Assembly: GCA_039519185.1 (NCBI GenBank)
Contig: CM076851.1
Span: forward strand, 98,949,531 to 99,013,530
DNA: 64,000 nt
Reading direction: 5' to 3'
DNA from: Astragalus membranaceus
Taxonomy: Eukaryota; Streptophyta; Magnoliopsida; Fabales; Fabaceae
This document shows positions 21,800 through 33,279 of this stretch, piece by piece. The stretch's first letter is position 1. Every line of letters begins with the position of its first letter. Below the pieces are notes generated by a model. It was not told where the DNA came from. It worked only from the letters and a program-made list of their open reading frames with translations, and searched no databases. Both the position numbers and the translations under genes were made by a program.

Positions 21800-23300
21800 A
21801 GTCATCAACATAGGTCGTCATCATCATCTATGTCATTGGCATGATTGCTTCCAAGAGTATTATCACCTACTGAAGGATCATCTTCATCGATGTCCATTGC
21901 ATCCAAATCATTGTTAGCATGCTTAGCAAATAAAGCGAACCTTTTATTTTGACGAGCAAGCACCAGATTAATTGTTTGTTCTTGTTCTGCAAATATCAGT
22001 GTAATTAGAATATTGCTTCGACTTGGAAGTTGAGGCACAGTCACGCATGTTTCCATCCAAACCAAATCCATATAATACACCATTTGCATTTCTTCCTCCA
22101 AGAGCTTCAATCATTATCACATCATAATAAATAGGCAAGTTTTGAGTATGATTCCCATTATCACCATTCTCAGAAGATTGTGGCTGAGACTCAATAACTG
22201 AATAAAGTTTTTCAAATTTTTCCTGTAAACAAAAAAAGTAGAACTTAAGAATAACAAACTGAAACACAAAAAGAAATATAAGACTCCCAAACACCTTAAA
22301 ATTCTACTGGAGTAGAACTTTTTGTAATCAAAACTTACAAATGATATCACCTTCCTCTTATAAACATATTGATAGAATGTAAAATATCAATCATATCATA
22401 ATATCCAAATTCTAAATCCAACTATCAAAATTTATAATATCTGAGCTACTTAAATTGGTTGGTCCACTAAATGGTTAGTCTAAGCTACTTAAATCCTATA
22501 CAAGTGGCTTCATCTAATGGCTCTGCCTAATAATTCCATGTAAGTACATAAATTGATTAAAAGCTAAAAAATACAATGCAAATGTTCCTACTGTTAGTGG
22601 ATTGCATAAGTAGGAACTAAGATGTTTCTAATACAATAAGTTCCAAGCATTTATAATTTCCTACATCAAAGTCATTGTTGGAAAAAAAGATTGGGCAACC
22701 AGAATCAATAGTGTTGTCCAAAAATGATATCAGTACTCACATATGCATCATTAGACCTCTTCTCTTACACACGAAATTATCTGTCCCCTTTCTAGTGTGA
22801 CATTTTTGAATAGTTCACCCTTGTGTGGCATTCTTCCTAAACTCTTAGCCTGCACATGTTTGAATATATACACATATTAAGGATATTGTAAAATATAGAG
22901 TTAAGATAATTTTACAATTATAAAATAACTTACCAATTCAAGTTCATGCTTAAGTTGATTCTTGGATCCTTGGGTGTGCAATGAACCACCAGTATCCGAA
23001 TTACGATTCGCAACTACCACACATCTTAATGTTTGATAATCTTCATCTTGCCACATATTAAGCAATTCTGCCCCTACACTATCAGGAATCCATGAGGGTT
23101 GATGTGACATATTTTCACGTGCTCTAGTCATGATCTTTCTTAGTAGTTCCTTTGCTTTAAACTCCCAGATGGCTTTAATATTTGACTCTTGTTCAACAAT
23201 ACCACATTGAAAGGAAAAATACAAAACAGAAAATAACAGAACCAATCTCATGAATTTCCCCACACTTAAGCTTTTGCACTCCAGGCAAAATACACAAAAC
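21800..23300 (-). pseudogene. TNP1-like (Transposase_24) gene of the CACTA element
   Basis: An upstream exon (about 23215-22905) encodes 'LLRKIMTRARENMSHQPSWI', 'NRNSDTGGSLHTQGS' and 'KHELEL'. This resembles the plant Transposase_24/TNP1-like domain, in which a GGS(L)HTQGS core is characteristic. Downstream exons (about 22225-21805) encode 'EKFEKLY', 'YDVIMIEALGG..NGVLYGFG' and an acidic tail. The complete exon pattern is not resolved. The 5' part of the gene was separated by the 23252-27240 insertion. In En/Spm-like elements this protein binds subterminal repeats. No TNP2-type transposase is seen in this copy, so it would be non-autonomous. Confidence 0.65.
23147..23251. repeat. Direct duplication of CACTA sequence, copy 1
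   Basis: 105 bp nearly identical (one single-base indel by eye) to 27241-27346. The two copies flank the Athila-like LTR element. Copy 1 joins the polypurine-tract end of the retroelement, and copy 2 joins its 5' LTR exactly. Confidence 0.93.
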
Positions 23301-24784
23301 AAGACACAAAAACAATATATGAATTTTCAATGAACCCAAAGAATGCAAAGTCATAAGAGAGATGTTTTTCCTAGGCTTCAAGGAGAATGACAATCAAAGA
23401 TAGCACTTAATTGCAATCGAGGCAAACAAGAGAATAGAGCACCAGAGAGTGAACCATAAGTGATGAGTCCTCACAGGATATGTATAAGTAATACTCTCAA
23501 TCACTCAAGTGTCTAGGCTTCTGTTTACTCTCATATATATAATAAGCACATCAATAAAAGTTAGCACTACCATATGCTTGACAAGCTTCTAACATCCACA
23601 CTTAAGAACACATGCACATAATATCAAGAGGTCTTTATAAGGGTTGTAATGAGGCCAATGTCAAGGTGGGATAATCCTAAGGGGGAACTAGGCTAAAAAG
23701 AATCAAAGAGGGCAAAGAAACAATGAAAATCAATTGTAAAATGAGCATGAGAGGGTCCAAATTCAACAAGGTGTGATGAATTTCTATATTTTGATATACT
23801 TCTCCACATAACTCTCTCTACACACTTTCATTTTTCTTGAAACAAAAACTAAAAGAAATGCACACTTTTTTTCTTTTTCTTTTCTTTTGACATTTTTTTC
23901 TTTCTTTTTCTTTTTTTCTTTTCTTTTTGGGGAATATTTTTCTATACAAATAAACTTGCCAAACTTTCCATTGAGAACCCAAGAACTAACCCAAGTGAGA
24001 ACCACAATTGCAATAATTTGGACCCCCCACACTTATGGATTTGACAATTTTCAATTCAAAGCTCCTTCACCCTCTAAGATTGGGTAATTACATTGTTTTT
24101 CACTTTTGAGCTTGTAATGAGCTATAAAGCAAAGAATGGGATAAAAAGGCTCAAAGGGGCTTACACAAATGGATAAACTCAGGGTAGGCTTATTTGGCTA
24201 GTAGCTAAAAAAACAGAATTGCCTAGATCATTTCAAATATGCATGTGAACAAGTGTTTCAACAAGAATCAAGTCAAGTTCTAGAGTAACTAACAAACATG
24301 ACTGAGTCACACACAAGAAAGGAGAGAATGGCAAAATGTAGTCCATCCATTAAAATGTTTAATTCTCACCGGGGACAATGACTATCACAGATGATGCAGT
24401 ATTTAATGCTCATATCCAACTTATTATACCAAGAGCAACAAGAAATCAATCAAGTCATGTCAAAACACCTATAGTCCTAGAATAGTAAAGTCACTCACAA
24501 CTTGTACAAACCAATAACTCATGGAAAAACATGCTAAAATAACAATTTTTTTCTTTTTTTATAGTTAAAAATTAAAAACATAATTACTAAAAGACATCCC
24601 CCCACACTTAAATCACAAAGTGTCCTCAATGTAGGCAAGAAATATAACTTAAGAATAAGGAAAGAAAACTCCCTCTTGAAGGTGGAGAGCTTGAAGCTTG
24701 TGGGTGGTTGGTATTTGCCAAAGAAGTCTCTTTTATAGTTACCGCACACGTGTTTGGTCACCTTCTTCTTCCACACATCCAAAA

Positions 24785-25530
24785 TCAAGGGGTTGAGTTT
24801 ATGCTCTGTTTGCCACACTTTCTTACTATATGAATGTCTGGCAAGGTCCATCCAATACCTTTCCTATGTTCCCTTAGAATTGGCGGTAGCTTTTCCTGTT
24901 CAGAGTCAAGGTTAGCTGAAATAATCACAGGAAAATTTTCACTTCCCTTTAAATAAGTGCATTTAGAGTTTTCAGGGAATTGTTTAAGCTCTACAACATG
25001 TTCCTGTTCAATGGCAGCAGCAACCACATCCACAACATCAGCTATGTAAAGTGTATAAACCTGCAAGGTATTTTCAATCTTAGCACAAACAGAAAGGTTA
25101 TCAAAACATGTATAATCAACCAAACCATCAAGCAATTCCATTTTACACAGAGAATGCTCCTCCATGGGGTGTTTTTCAGTCATCACTTCTCTTTGAGGGA
25201 AAGGGAGTGGTGGTGTGTACTGCTCATCACCAACGTGTTCAGCAACCTTGTAATTTTCCATAGCAATAGATTTAGGTACCTCTAGAGTTTCAACAAGAGT
25301 AACTGCATTGACAATGGCAGGATTTGGGACATTAGGATTCACTACTTCTTGGGCAGGCAGTTGGTTTGATCTTTGTACCTGTATCTGATTAACTGCAGTG
25401 GTTAACTATCCAACTATTATCTCCAATTTTTAAGTGTGGAATCCATTGTTTGTTGGAATTGGAGATTTTGAATAGCCATCTGTTTAATGAGGTGCTCTAG
25501 TGAAGGTTCATAAATAGCAGCCATGTTATA
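24785..25530 (-). pseudogene. Deleted gag-pol remnant of the Athila-like element
   Basis: The minus frame begins with a gag-like N-terminus (about 25530-25390, 'EPSLEHLIKQMA'). After an interruption, 24785-25342 encodes a variable region followed by 'VELKQFPENSKCTYL', 'FPVIISANL' and 'HRKGIGWTLPDI'. This is the conserved linker just before reverse transcriptase in this lineage. The frame then leaves homology, so protease and nearly all of pol are deleted. It cannot encode functional enzymes. Confidence 0.65.
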
Positions 25531-26002
25531 GTCAACATAATCAGAATTAGAGTTAGAATCAAAGAAGTTATGCTAAAATTAAGGCAGAAAATAAAAAATG
25601 AATCAAACCTAATCTAAAAAATATAAAAACTTTACTAAAATCTAATAAAATCAAAATAAGATTATGCAAATTTTTTTGGATTTTTTTGACAATGCGAAAA
25701 ATTAAAAAAATTAAAACGAAAATGTAAAAGAGGTGACTTCGGATTTTTCGGCCACAGCTCCCTTTAGGGAGTTCTACTCCTTGATTTTTTTTTTCTGATT
25801 TAGTGACCAATTTTCGTAGCAATCTGACAAGCTCACCCGAACAACCGATTTTTTCACCTAATTTGAGCCAGAATCGAACGAAGCCGAAACCGACAGAACC
25901 TGCAAAGAAGCAAAACTAAAAAAAAAACACAAAGGTTAGTGGTTAGTGGGGTTCTTGAAGTTGGAAATCCCTAATTAGAGATCCCCGGCAACGGCGCCAA
26001 TT

Positions 26003-27240
26003 TGATCAGCGGTCGTGCGCGGGTCAAAATAATTAAAAAAGGTAAATATAGTATCAAGGTAAGAGACCTTGGTCGTCTCTCGAGGACCTCTAAATACAAA
26101 AATTACCAAAATCAGGAACCAAAATAAACAATAAAAAGGGGGGGTTTTGAAGAAAAGAGTTTGATGTTTAATGAAGAAAAACAATTAAAGATAGACAATC
26201 AATCCATTGGTTTCAGGTGCGTTTCTTGGATTTATCATCGGTTCTAAAATAAAGATTTGTGCAAGGTTTGATAATTCTTTATTGATCATAAACTAAGTGA
26301 ACAAGGGCCAGTCAGTTTATACGAATTCACGGCATTTTAAAGCAAGCGTCAAAACAGTGTGTTCAATCAATCGTGATAGCGAACAAGTGCCAGTATCACA
26401 ATTAACATCATAACTGAATTCTATCAATCCTATAAACAAGCGTCATAGACTCTATCAATTCCTATCCAAACTAAATTAAACAAGTGATAAAATAGTTTGT
26501 ATAATGAAAGTTGCAAAACAGAATCATGATTAAATGGTTAATCAAAACTGAATCATAAAACGAATCACATAAGCAAATCACAGAGTTTGAGTAATTAAGC
26601 AAAACACAAACCGAATTTGCAGCAAGAATTACGGAGATGAAATTGATAGAGAAAGAATTAAAACCATAAAAACGAAATAAACATTAAGCACTGAACCTCA
26701 AAATCCTTACAGCAACACCCTTCACCAATAGATTGATCTGGGGCCTTAAGCTTCCATGGAGGTTAACGTAAAATTGAAAGTAGGAATGCGTAAGATAGGT
26801 AAAACGGCTGCTGACCAGCCAAATTTATAAGACTAAAACGAAATACCTAATCCCTAAATGGGCTATTGGATAAAATCCCGTTAACAAACTAATATTCGGC
26901 CCGAAACCCGTTTTACACAGTACTGCTTTGGTAATTCGCCGTTTTCACCTTCAATACTTAAAAACTGGGTTTCAAGATCAACAGAAGAATTGTATCTCTG
27001 TTCCTTAGCTTTCCAATGCATGCTCGCACGCCTCAATTGGATAACCACAGCCAAAGTTATGACCTACAGAGTTGATAGGGGTCAATATGCAATAAAAACA
27101 AGAATTAATCAAGAAATTACTATATTGCTCAAATAAGACCCAAAATCTAGAAAAGCGCTAAGACTTAAATATTAGATACAGAACACAATCAAAAATACCA
27201 AGTGCAAATCTATAAAGAGTGCATTAAAATGCACTGATCA
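26003..27240 (-). repeat. 5' LTR of the Athila-like element
   Basis: TG...CA bounded with inverted TGATCA ends. The inner border is next to the primer-binding site and the outer border meets 'gttcctttgc' of the CACTA host. The partner LTR is missing. Confidence 0.85.
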
Positions 27241-27346
27241 GTTCCTTTGCTTTAAACTCCCAGATGGCTTTAATATTTGACTCTTGTTCAACAATACCAC
27301 ATTGAAAGGAAAAATACAAAACAGAAAATAACAGAACCAATCTCAT
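27241..27346. repeat. Direct duplication of CACTA sequence, copy 2
   Basis: 106-bp partner of 23147-23251. To its right the CACTA sequence continues normally ('taaatcaacatc'), so this copy is the one in its original context on that side. Confidence 0.93.
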
Positions 27347-28354
27347 TAAATCAACATCAGACTGCACATAACAGAATAAATCTCATTGAATCAAAGTGAA
27401 AAGAAAATAAATATAGGAGCAGTGAAACAGAACCATTACAGAGTTCAATCTAAATCCTAACAGCTACTGATTCCAAGTCCAATCAACAATAAAACCCTAA
27501 AAAAAATATGCTTGAATACTGCAAAAATTAGTTGGAAGCTTCAAACTACTGGGTCAGCCACTGAATGCCAAAGGAGCGGATAGGAAGAAAAATGACGGTA
27601 TTGGGGCAACGTAAAAAATATGAAGAGTAGGTTAAGGTTTTGATTAAACCATAAATTGGAAGTTTTCTATCAAATTGAAGTAAACTAGAAGAAAAATACT
27701 TACCTTTAAGAAGAAGAATAGAGGAGAGGCGCTGAGAGAAAGAGAATGACAAAGGAGAGGCGCTGGTTTTTGTCCATGAGAGAAGGAGGGATTTGGGGGT
27801 TTGAGGTTTAAGGCTTGAGGCGCTGAGAGAAGGAGAACGATGCAGTGGTGGAGGTATTTAGGGTTTCCGGCGCAGTGCTAGAGGGAGAAGAGAGTGTGGG
27901 TGAGAGTTTGAGAGACTAGCGACCGTTTTTTCCCTCGCAAATACCAACTGATTCAAAATTCTATCGCAGACGTAAACGGAAAAATTAGCGCGTTTTGCAA
28001 ATAGCATTAGTGATGGAATATTTCTTCGAAAATGCAATTATTAGCGACGAATTATGGTCCCTCAGTAATTTTCGTAGGAAAACAAGGGTTTTCTTGTAGT
28101 GAAACAAATTTGAAACGCCTTTTGTCTTACAAAGACCTTAACTTTATTTCACCAAAAACAACTGGGTATTCAAATAAAAAACAATTTTATTTCACCCAAT
28201 AACTTTTCTAAAATCCCAAAAAAACAATTTTATTTCACCCAATTGTTTATTCATTATATTTAAGGGTCATTTTTAGTGGTACACCACCGATGAGGGACTT
28301 GTTTGGTCCCTCACGCTAGATGCCACCAATTGTTTTAGATAGATAGACACAGTA
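27347..28354. other. CACTA 5' part and spacer before the next CACTA
   Basis: 27347-28101 is the remaining 5' part of the first CACTA element, with leader-like sequence near 27700-27900. 28102-28354 is AT-rich spacer. It holds two copies of 'acaattttatttcacccaat' (about 28167 and 28223), and no gene is seen. Confidence 0.45.
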
Positions 28355-28448
28355 CACTACAAAATAGCTGTCATTAGCGACAGAATAGCTGTCACTAACC
28401 GGGGGGCGGGAATTTGAAAAAATAATCATGCATTTCGAGGTGATTAGC

Positions 28449-28698
28449 GACAGAAATCCCTCACTATAGATCCGTCGCTAATCCTTTTCGGACCGTTGTA
28501 GAGTATGGGAAATTGTGCAGGGACGTAGCGATGGAATTCCCTTTCTAATGATCTGTCGCTAATCATTTAATTTTTTTTACCAACCCGAACCCACTCATTT
28601 CCTCTTCTTTCTATTCTCACATTCTTTCCTTTTCTCTCTTCTTCTCTCATTCTCTCAAAACCGAAAACCCAACTACACCACTAGCACCGTCAGTTTCA
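28449..28698 (+). repeat. CACTA subterminal segment, copy 1
   Basis: About 250 bp starting 'gacagaaatccctc' and ending 'agcaccgtc', repeated at about 32180-32430. By eye the copies differ at about a dozen positions, so roughly 5 percent. They lie on the two sides of the copia-like element. Confidence 0.9.
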
Positions 28699-29364
28699 AG
28701 AGGGGGGGTGAATTGAGATTTTAAAAACTTCTCCCCTTTTAACGACTTAGATTAATTTTCGCACCGGTTTATGGAAGCGAAGGAAAAAGAAAATAAAGTA
28801 ATAAAGAACACAACAGATTTATACAGGTTCGGTCACCTCCCAGTGACCTACGTCCAGTCCTCACACCCTTGTGAGATTTTCCACTAACACAACAAAGCTT
28901 ACAGGTGCCATGGAAACCTTTACAGACTCGGGCACTCTTCTTCTAGGATACCCCACCTATGAAGAGCCCTCAGATCTATTACAATAATAACAAGAGATAC
29001 CCCACCCTTGTTACAACCAGCTGCCCTAGAAAGATACCCCACTTCCTAGTACAAACAGTTACCCTAGAGAGATACCCCACTCCCTAGTACAAATTACAAT
29101 GATAAAAAAATTACAACTTAAATACCAAAATACCTCTTATGTAGGCAGATCCAACAACTTGAAATCCCCAACCCAACTAACCCTTGAGAGAGATCAGCTC
29201 TGACAGACGAACAGTGCGTGAAGAGCAGAAGTGTAAATGAAAAGGGTTGTTTTTCGTTTGATGCGTTTTTCGTAAAATGGGTTGTGTGTTGTGTTTCAAC
29301 CAAGTGTCCTATTTATAGATTTAGAAAAGCATATGACCGTTGGAGAGATTTATGTAAAACAATA

Positions 29365-29600
29365 TAATCGATTATGTGCTTAAAACAAGTAAGATGCAAA
29401 TCGATTATGTGCTTAAAAATAGATAAGATGCAAATCGATTATGTGCTTAAGAATAGGTAAGATGCAAATCGATTATGTGGTTAAGAATAGATAAGATGCA
29501 AATCGTTTATGTGCTTAAGACAAGGAATATGCAAATCGATTATGTGCTTCTTTAAAAGAGAAAGGAAATCGATTATGTTTCTTTAAAAAGGAAGGTAATC
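29365..29600. repeat. About 34-bp tandem array in the copia-like LTR
   Basis: About six units of the form 'atcgattatgtgcttaagaa' plus 'taggtaagatgcaa' in a row, each with the palindrome ATCGAT. The same array recurs at about 31452-31700 in the other LTR, with further degenerate ATCGATTATG motifs to 31850. Confidence 0.88.
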
Positions 29601-30701
29601 AATTTTGATCTTTTGAGAAGAGTTGGAAATCGAATATACCTCAGTTTCACTTTCACTTCCTGAATTATCTGATGAGTTCATGTCATTGTCTTCCCAAGCT
29701 ATGTAGGCTTTTCTACCATTGTTTCCTTTGGACCCCTTTTTCTTAAACTTTGACAATTTTCTTTCTAAGTTCGGGCACTCCATCATCAGGTGTCCGGATT
29801 TACCACATTCGTAGCAAGTTGGTGGACTTGACATGTTTTCCTTGCTTGAGACTCCTTTGGATGAAGAATTCTTTTTGGGTGACCTTTTCCTTTTCATGAG
29901 CTTTTTGAATTTTCTTACCATTTGATCCATATTCTTATCGTCTTCGTCATCCTTATTTTCTGAATCATCACTATCATCGGATGGATTTGAACTAGAAGCC
30001 TTGAGAGCTAAACTTTTCTTTTTCTTGCCGTTTTCTTCATGCTCAGTTAGACGAGTGAGTTCTAACTCGTGCTCTAGTAGTTTTCCAAACATGGTGGCAA
30101 GAGTCATCGTAGCTAAATTTCTTGATTCAGTTATCGCAGTAACCTTTGGTTGCCATTTTCTGTTTAGGCATCTCAACACTTTGTTGATCAAATCTTCGGG
30201 AGGGAACGATTTTCCTAATGAGCCCAATTTGTTCACTATGTGAGTGAACCTCTTTTGCATTTCTTGTATCGATTCTCCTTGATTCATTCTGAATAATTCA
30301 TATTCCCGGATGAGAGTATTGGTTCTTGCTCTTTTTACCTCATTAGTACATTCATGAGTGACTTGAAGGTTGTCCCACATTTCTTGAGCAGTTTTACAAT
30401 TCGACACTCTAAAAAATTCATCGGGACTAAGTGCGGAAGTGATAATATTATTGGCACGGAAATTGTGTTGAACTTTCCTTTTATCATTATCCGTCCATTC
30501 ATTTCTTTCTTTCACTGTGAGTGCGCCATTTACCATGTGCGTGGGAACAAAAGGTCCATTTTCCACAACATCCCATATATCTATATCTACCCCTTCAATG
30601 AATATTCTCATTCTTTCTTTCCAATATGCATAGTCTTCCCCGTTGAATCCCAGAGGACGGGTAAGAGATGCACCCTCTTGCGTAGATCAACCTGAAGCCA
30701 T
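29583..30701 (-). pseudogene. gag: Copia-like Gag with zinc knuckle
   Basis: The natural start appears to be the ATG at 30701. A TGA at codon 5 (complement of 30687-30689) leaves the open part from 30611. It has the UBN2/Retrotran_gag type helical region ('AQEMWDNLQVTHE', 'MNQGESIQEMQKRF', 'VLRCLNRKWQPKV'). A K/D/E-rich linker and a CCHC knuckle (CYECGKSGHLMMEC) follow. The C-terminus runs into sequence of the truncated 3' LTR. It would have been the structural particle protein. The element has no pol, and the early stop makes this copy non-functional as it stands. Confidence 0.82.
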
Positions 30702-30753
30702 TTCTCTTGAAGCTGCTAGGCCCTTTATACAAGAGTCTAGCTCTGATACCCCT

Positions 30754-32161
30754 TGTTACCAAGTGGCTTCAGTCTCACGGGGGGGGGGGGGGGGGTGAAT
30801 TGAGATTTTAAAAACTTCTCCCCTTTTAACGACTTAGATTAATTTTCGCACCGGTTTATGGAAGCGAAGGAAAAAGAAAATAAAGCAATAAAGAACACAA
30901 CAGATTTATACAGGTTCGGTCACCTCCCAGTGACCTACGTCCAGTCCTCACACCCTTGTGAGATTTTCCACTAACACAACAAAGCTTACAGGTGCTTGGA
31001 AACCTTTACAGACTCAGGCACTCTTCTTCTAAGATACCCCACCTATGAAGAGCCCTGAGATCTATTACAATAATAACAAGAGATACCCCACCCTTGTTAC
31101 AACCAGCTGCCCTAGAAAGATACCCCACTTCCTAGTACAAACAGCTACCCTAGAGAGATACCCCACTCCCTAGTACAAATTACAATGATAAACAAATTAC
31201 AACTTAAATACCAAAATACCTCTTATGTAGGCCGATCCAACAACTTGAAATCCCCAACCCAACTATCCCTTGAGAGAGATCAGCTCTGACAGACGAACAG
31301 TGCGTGAAGAGCAGAAGTGTAAATGAAAATGGTTGTTTTTCGTTTGATGCATTTTTCGTAAAATGGGTTGTGTGTTGTGTTTCAACCAAGTGTCCTATTT
31401 ATAGATTTAGAAAAGGATATGACCATTGGAGAGATTTATGTAAAATAATATAATCGATTATGTGCTTAAAACAGGTAAGATGCAAATCGATTATGTGTTT
31501 AAAAATAGATAAGATGCAAATCGATTATGTGCTTAAGAATAGGTAAGATGCAAATCGATTATGTGGTTAAGAATAGATAAGATGCAAATCGATTATGTTC
31601 TTAAGACAAGGAATATGCAAATCGATTATGTGCTTCTTTAAAAGAGAAAGGAAATCGATCATGTTTCTTTAAAAAGGAAGGAAATCAATTTTGATCTTTT
31701 GAGAAGAGTTGGAAATCGATTATGAGTTTTAATAAGGAAGTAACTAATCAATTTTTGTTTCAAGGAAAGAAGCATGAAATTGATTATCATTATTTAAAAG
31801 GAAGGCTATGAATCGATTATGTGCCTTTTTCTAATAGGCTTATAATCGACTGTGTTGCTTCAAAAAACATTTCGTTACGTGCCTGTCCTATTTAATTATG
31901 CATGCATGAGATTTGTTTATATGTGAGTGACTTGAGCTGACCTTCAAAAGCGGCTTACAATATATATCCTAGGACATGACCCAAACCCTAGAGACTACCC
32001 TTATTTCTCGAGTCTTGTTTGCCTTGGATTTCCGCTTTGAGCACATTATCAAAACCTAAGCTGCTTGTCATTTTGACTTTGGTCCATTTGTCACTTTGAC
32101 TTTGATCACTTCATCATCACTAGGTCTTAACCACTTCATCATCAAAACGTAACCTGCAACA
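30754..32161 (-). repeat. 5' LTR of the copia-like element
   Basis: Complete LTR with TGTT...AACA termini. It contains a run of 17 G (30779-30795), which is 7 G in the other LTR, and the ATCGAT array. Confidence 0.85.
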
Positions 32162-32179
32162 CAAGATATCCATATAGTG

Positions 32180-32430
32180 ACAGAAATCCCTCGCTATAGA
32201 TCCGTCGCTAATCCTTTTCGGACCGTTGTAGAGTATGGGAAATTGTGCAGGGGCGTAGCGATGGAATTCCCTCTCTAATGATCTGTCACTAATCATTTAA
32301 TTTTTTTACTTACCCAAACCCACTCATTTCCTCTTCTGTCTATTCTCACTTTCTTTCCTTTTCTCTCTTCTTCTCTCATTCTCTCAAAATCGAAAACCCA
32401 ACTACACCACGAGCACCGTCGCTGCCCCTC
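32180..32430 (+). repeat. CACTA subterminal segment, copy 2
   Basis: Partner of 28449-28698. It continues on the right into the CACTA leader ('ctgcccctccgtcacc') and then the transposase gene. Confidence 0.9.
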
Positions 32431-33279
32431 CGTCACCGGTGCTACTCTCTTCCTCTTTCTGTTGCTGTTTCTGTCTCTCTGTCTCTCTCCCTATCTTGAT
32501 TTCGTTTTCAAGTAAGTGTTTTTATTAAAATCTTTCCATTTCATTTTCTAGAGATAGGAATTGAAAAATTCGAATAATCAATTATTGTGGATGTTAGGAA
32601 TGTTAAAGATGTTAGAGATGTTGATATTAGAAATTGAAATTCGAATTTTTTGTTAAAGATGTTGTTATTAGAAACTGAAATTCGAATTTGTTAAAGATGT
32701 TAGAGACTAAAATTCGAATTTGAAATTGAGTTAGGAATGTTAAATATGATTGTTGTTAATAAATTGTTGTTAGGGATGTTAGGGATTAATGTGTTACGAA
32801 TAATCTATTATTGTGGATGTTAATGTTAGGAATTGAAATATGAATTTGAAATTGTGTAGGATTGTTGTTAGGGGTGTTAATTGAAATTGTGTTAATTGTT
32901 AATTGAAATTATGTTTAATTGTTGTTATGGGTGTTAGTCGAATTTAATTTGTGCTAAATTGTTGTTTTGATATTTGATGAACCCTAGGTTAGACGACTAT
33001 ATTTGATGTTGTTATTGTGTGTTGTTGATGGAAAAGGGTGAGGTGCTGTCCCTCACCCCCATATTTTGAGATAATTGCGAGATGATACTAACAACGGTAG
33101 GGCTGAGTTAGAAATAACTTCCTTCATTACTTGGATGGAAAAGGGTTTTGTGCTGTCTTTGACCCCCCATATCTGGCTCGAAATCATCTCCATTGAGATT
33201 ATATCGATGTCATTAACTTGATAGGTTATTGAGAATGTTATGGGAATCTAACACGTTTTTTAAATGCGTGTAAATGAAT

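Larger units (their letters stand above)
23252..27240 (-). mobile_element. Athila-like Ty3-gypsy element with one LTR and deleted pol
   Basis: One LTR is present, 26003-27240 (TGATCAG...CTGATCA on +, 1238 bp). It is followed on the minus strand by a primer-binding site matching TGGCGCCGTTGCCGGGGA (25982-25999), the site usual in Athila-type elements. A gag start with 'EPSLEHLIKQMA' lies around 25400-25530. The next open segment jumps to the linker before reverse transcriptase. Reverse transcriptase, RNase H and integrase are absent. The other end has polypurine motifs, such as AAGTGTGGGGAAATTC at 23252-23267 and GTGTGGGGGGATG near 24597-24609, but no second LTR. The retroelement is therefore a one-LTR, internally deleted copy. 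Confidence 0.8.
17723..28101 (-). mobile_element. CACTA-type region (composite), host to further insertions
   Basis: The left boundary begins CACTACAAGAAAAAATTC at 17723, and the right boundary ends TTTTCTTGTAGTG at 28101. Together they give a 13-bp CACTA terminal inverted repeat. Subterminal sequences have 'gggacgg' and 'gcgac' motifs on the left and 'agcgacgaatt' on the right. A TNP1-like gene on the minus strand lies between them. The 3-bp flanks are cat (left) and aaa (right), so no target duplication is seen and the subterminal regions differ. The two ends may come from different copies. Nested inside are a Harbinger element (18393-21772) and an Athila-like LTR element (23252-27240). Confidence 0.6.
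28699..32161 (-). mobile_element. Deleted copia-like LTR element with gag only
   Basis: The complete LTR is 30754-32161 (TGTTACC...CAACA on +, 1408 bp). The other LTR, 28699 to about 29635, lacks roughly its first 17 bp and its inner part. On the minus strand the primer-binding site GGTATCAGAGC (complement of 30740-30750) follows the 5' LTR directly. The interior keeps only gag. The 3' part of gag joins the middle of the 3' LTR, so pol and half the LTR are deleted. No target duplication is visible. Both LTRs carry a tandem array containing 'aatcgattatgtgcttaa'. Confidence 0.82.

Noticed and set aside
29365..29600. Repeat array resembling a CRISPR
   Set aside because: Eukaryotic LTR tandem repeat with no unique spacers; no cas genes.
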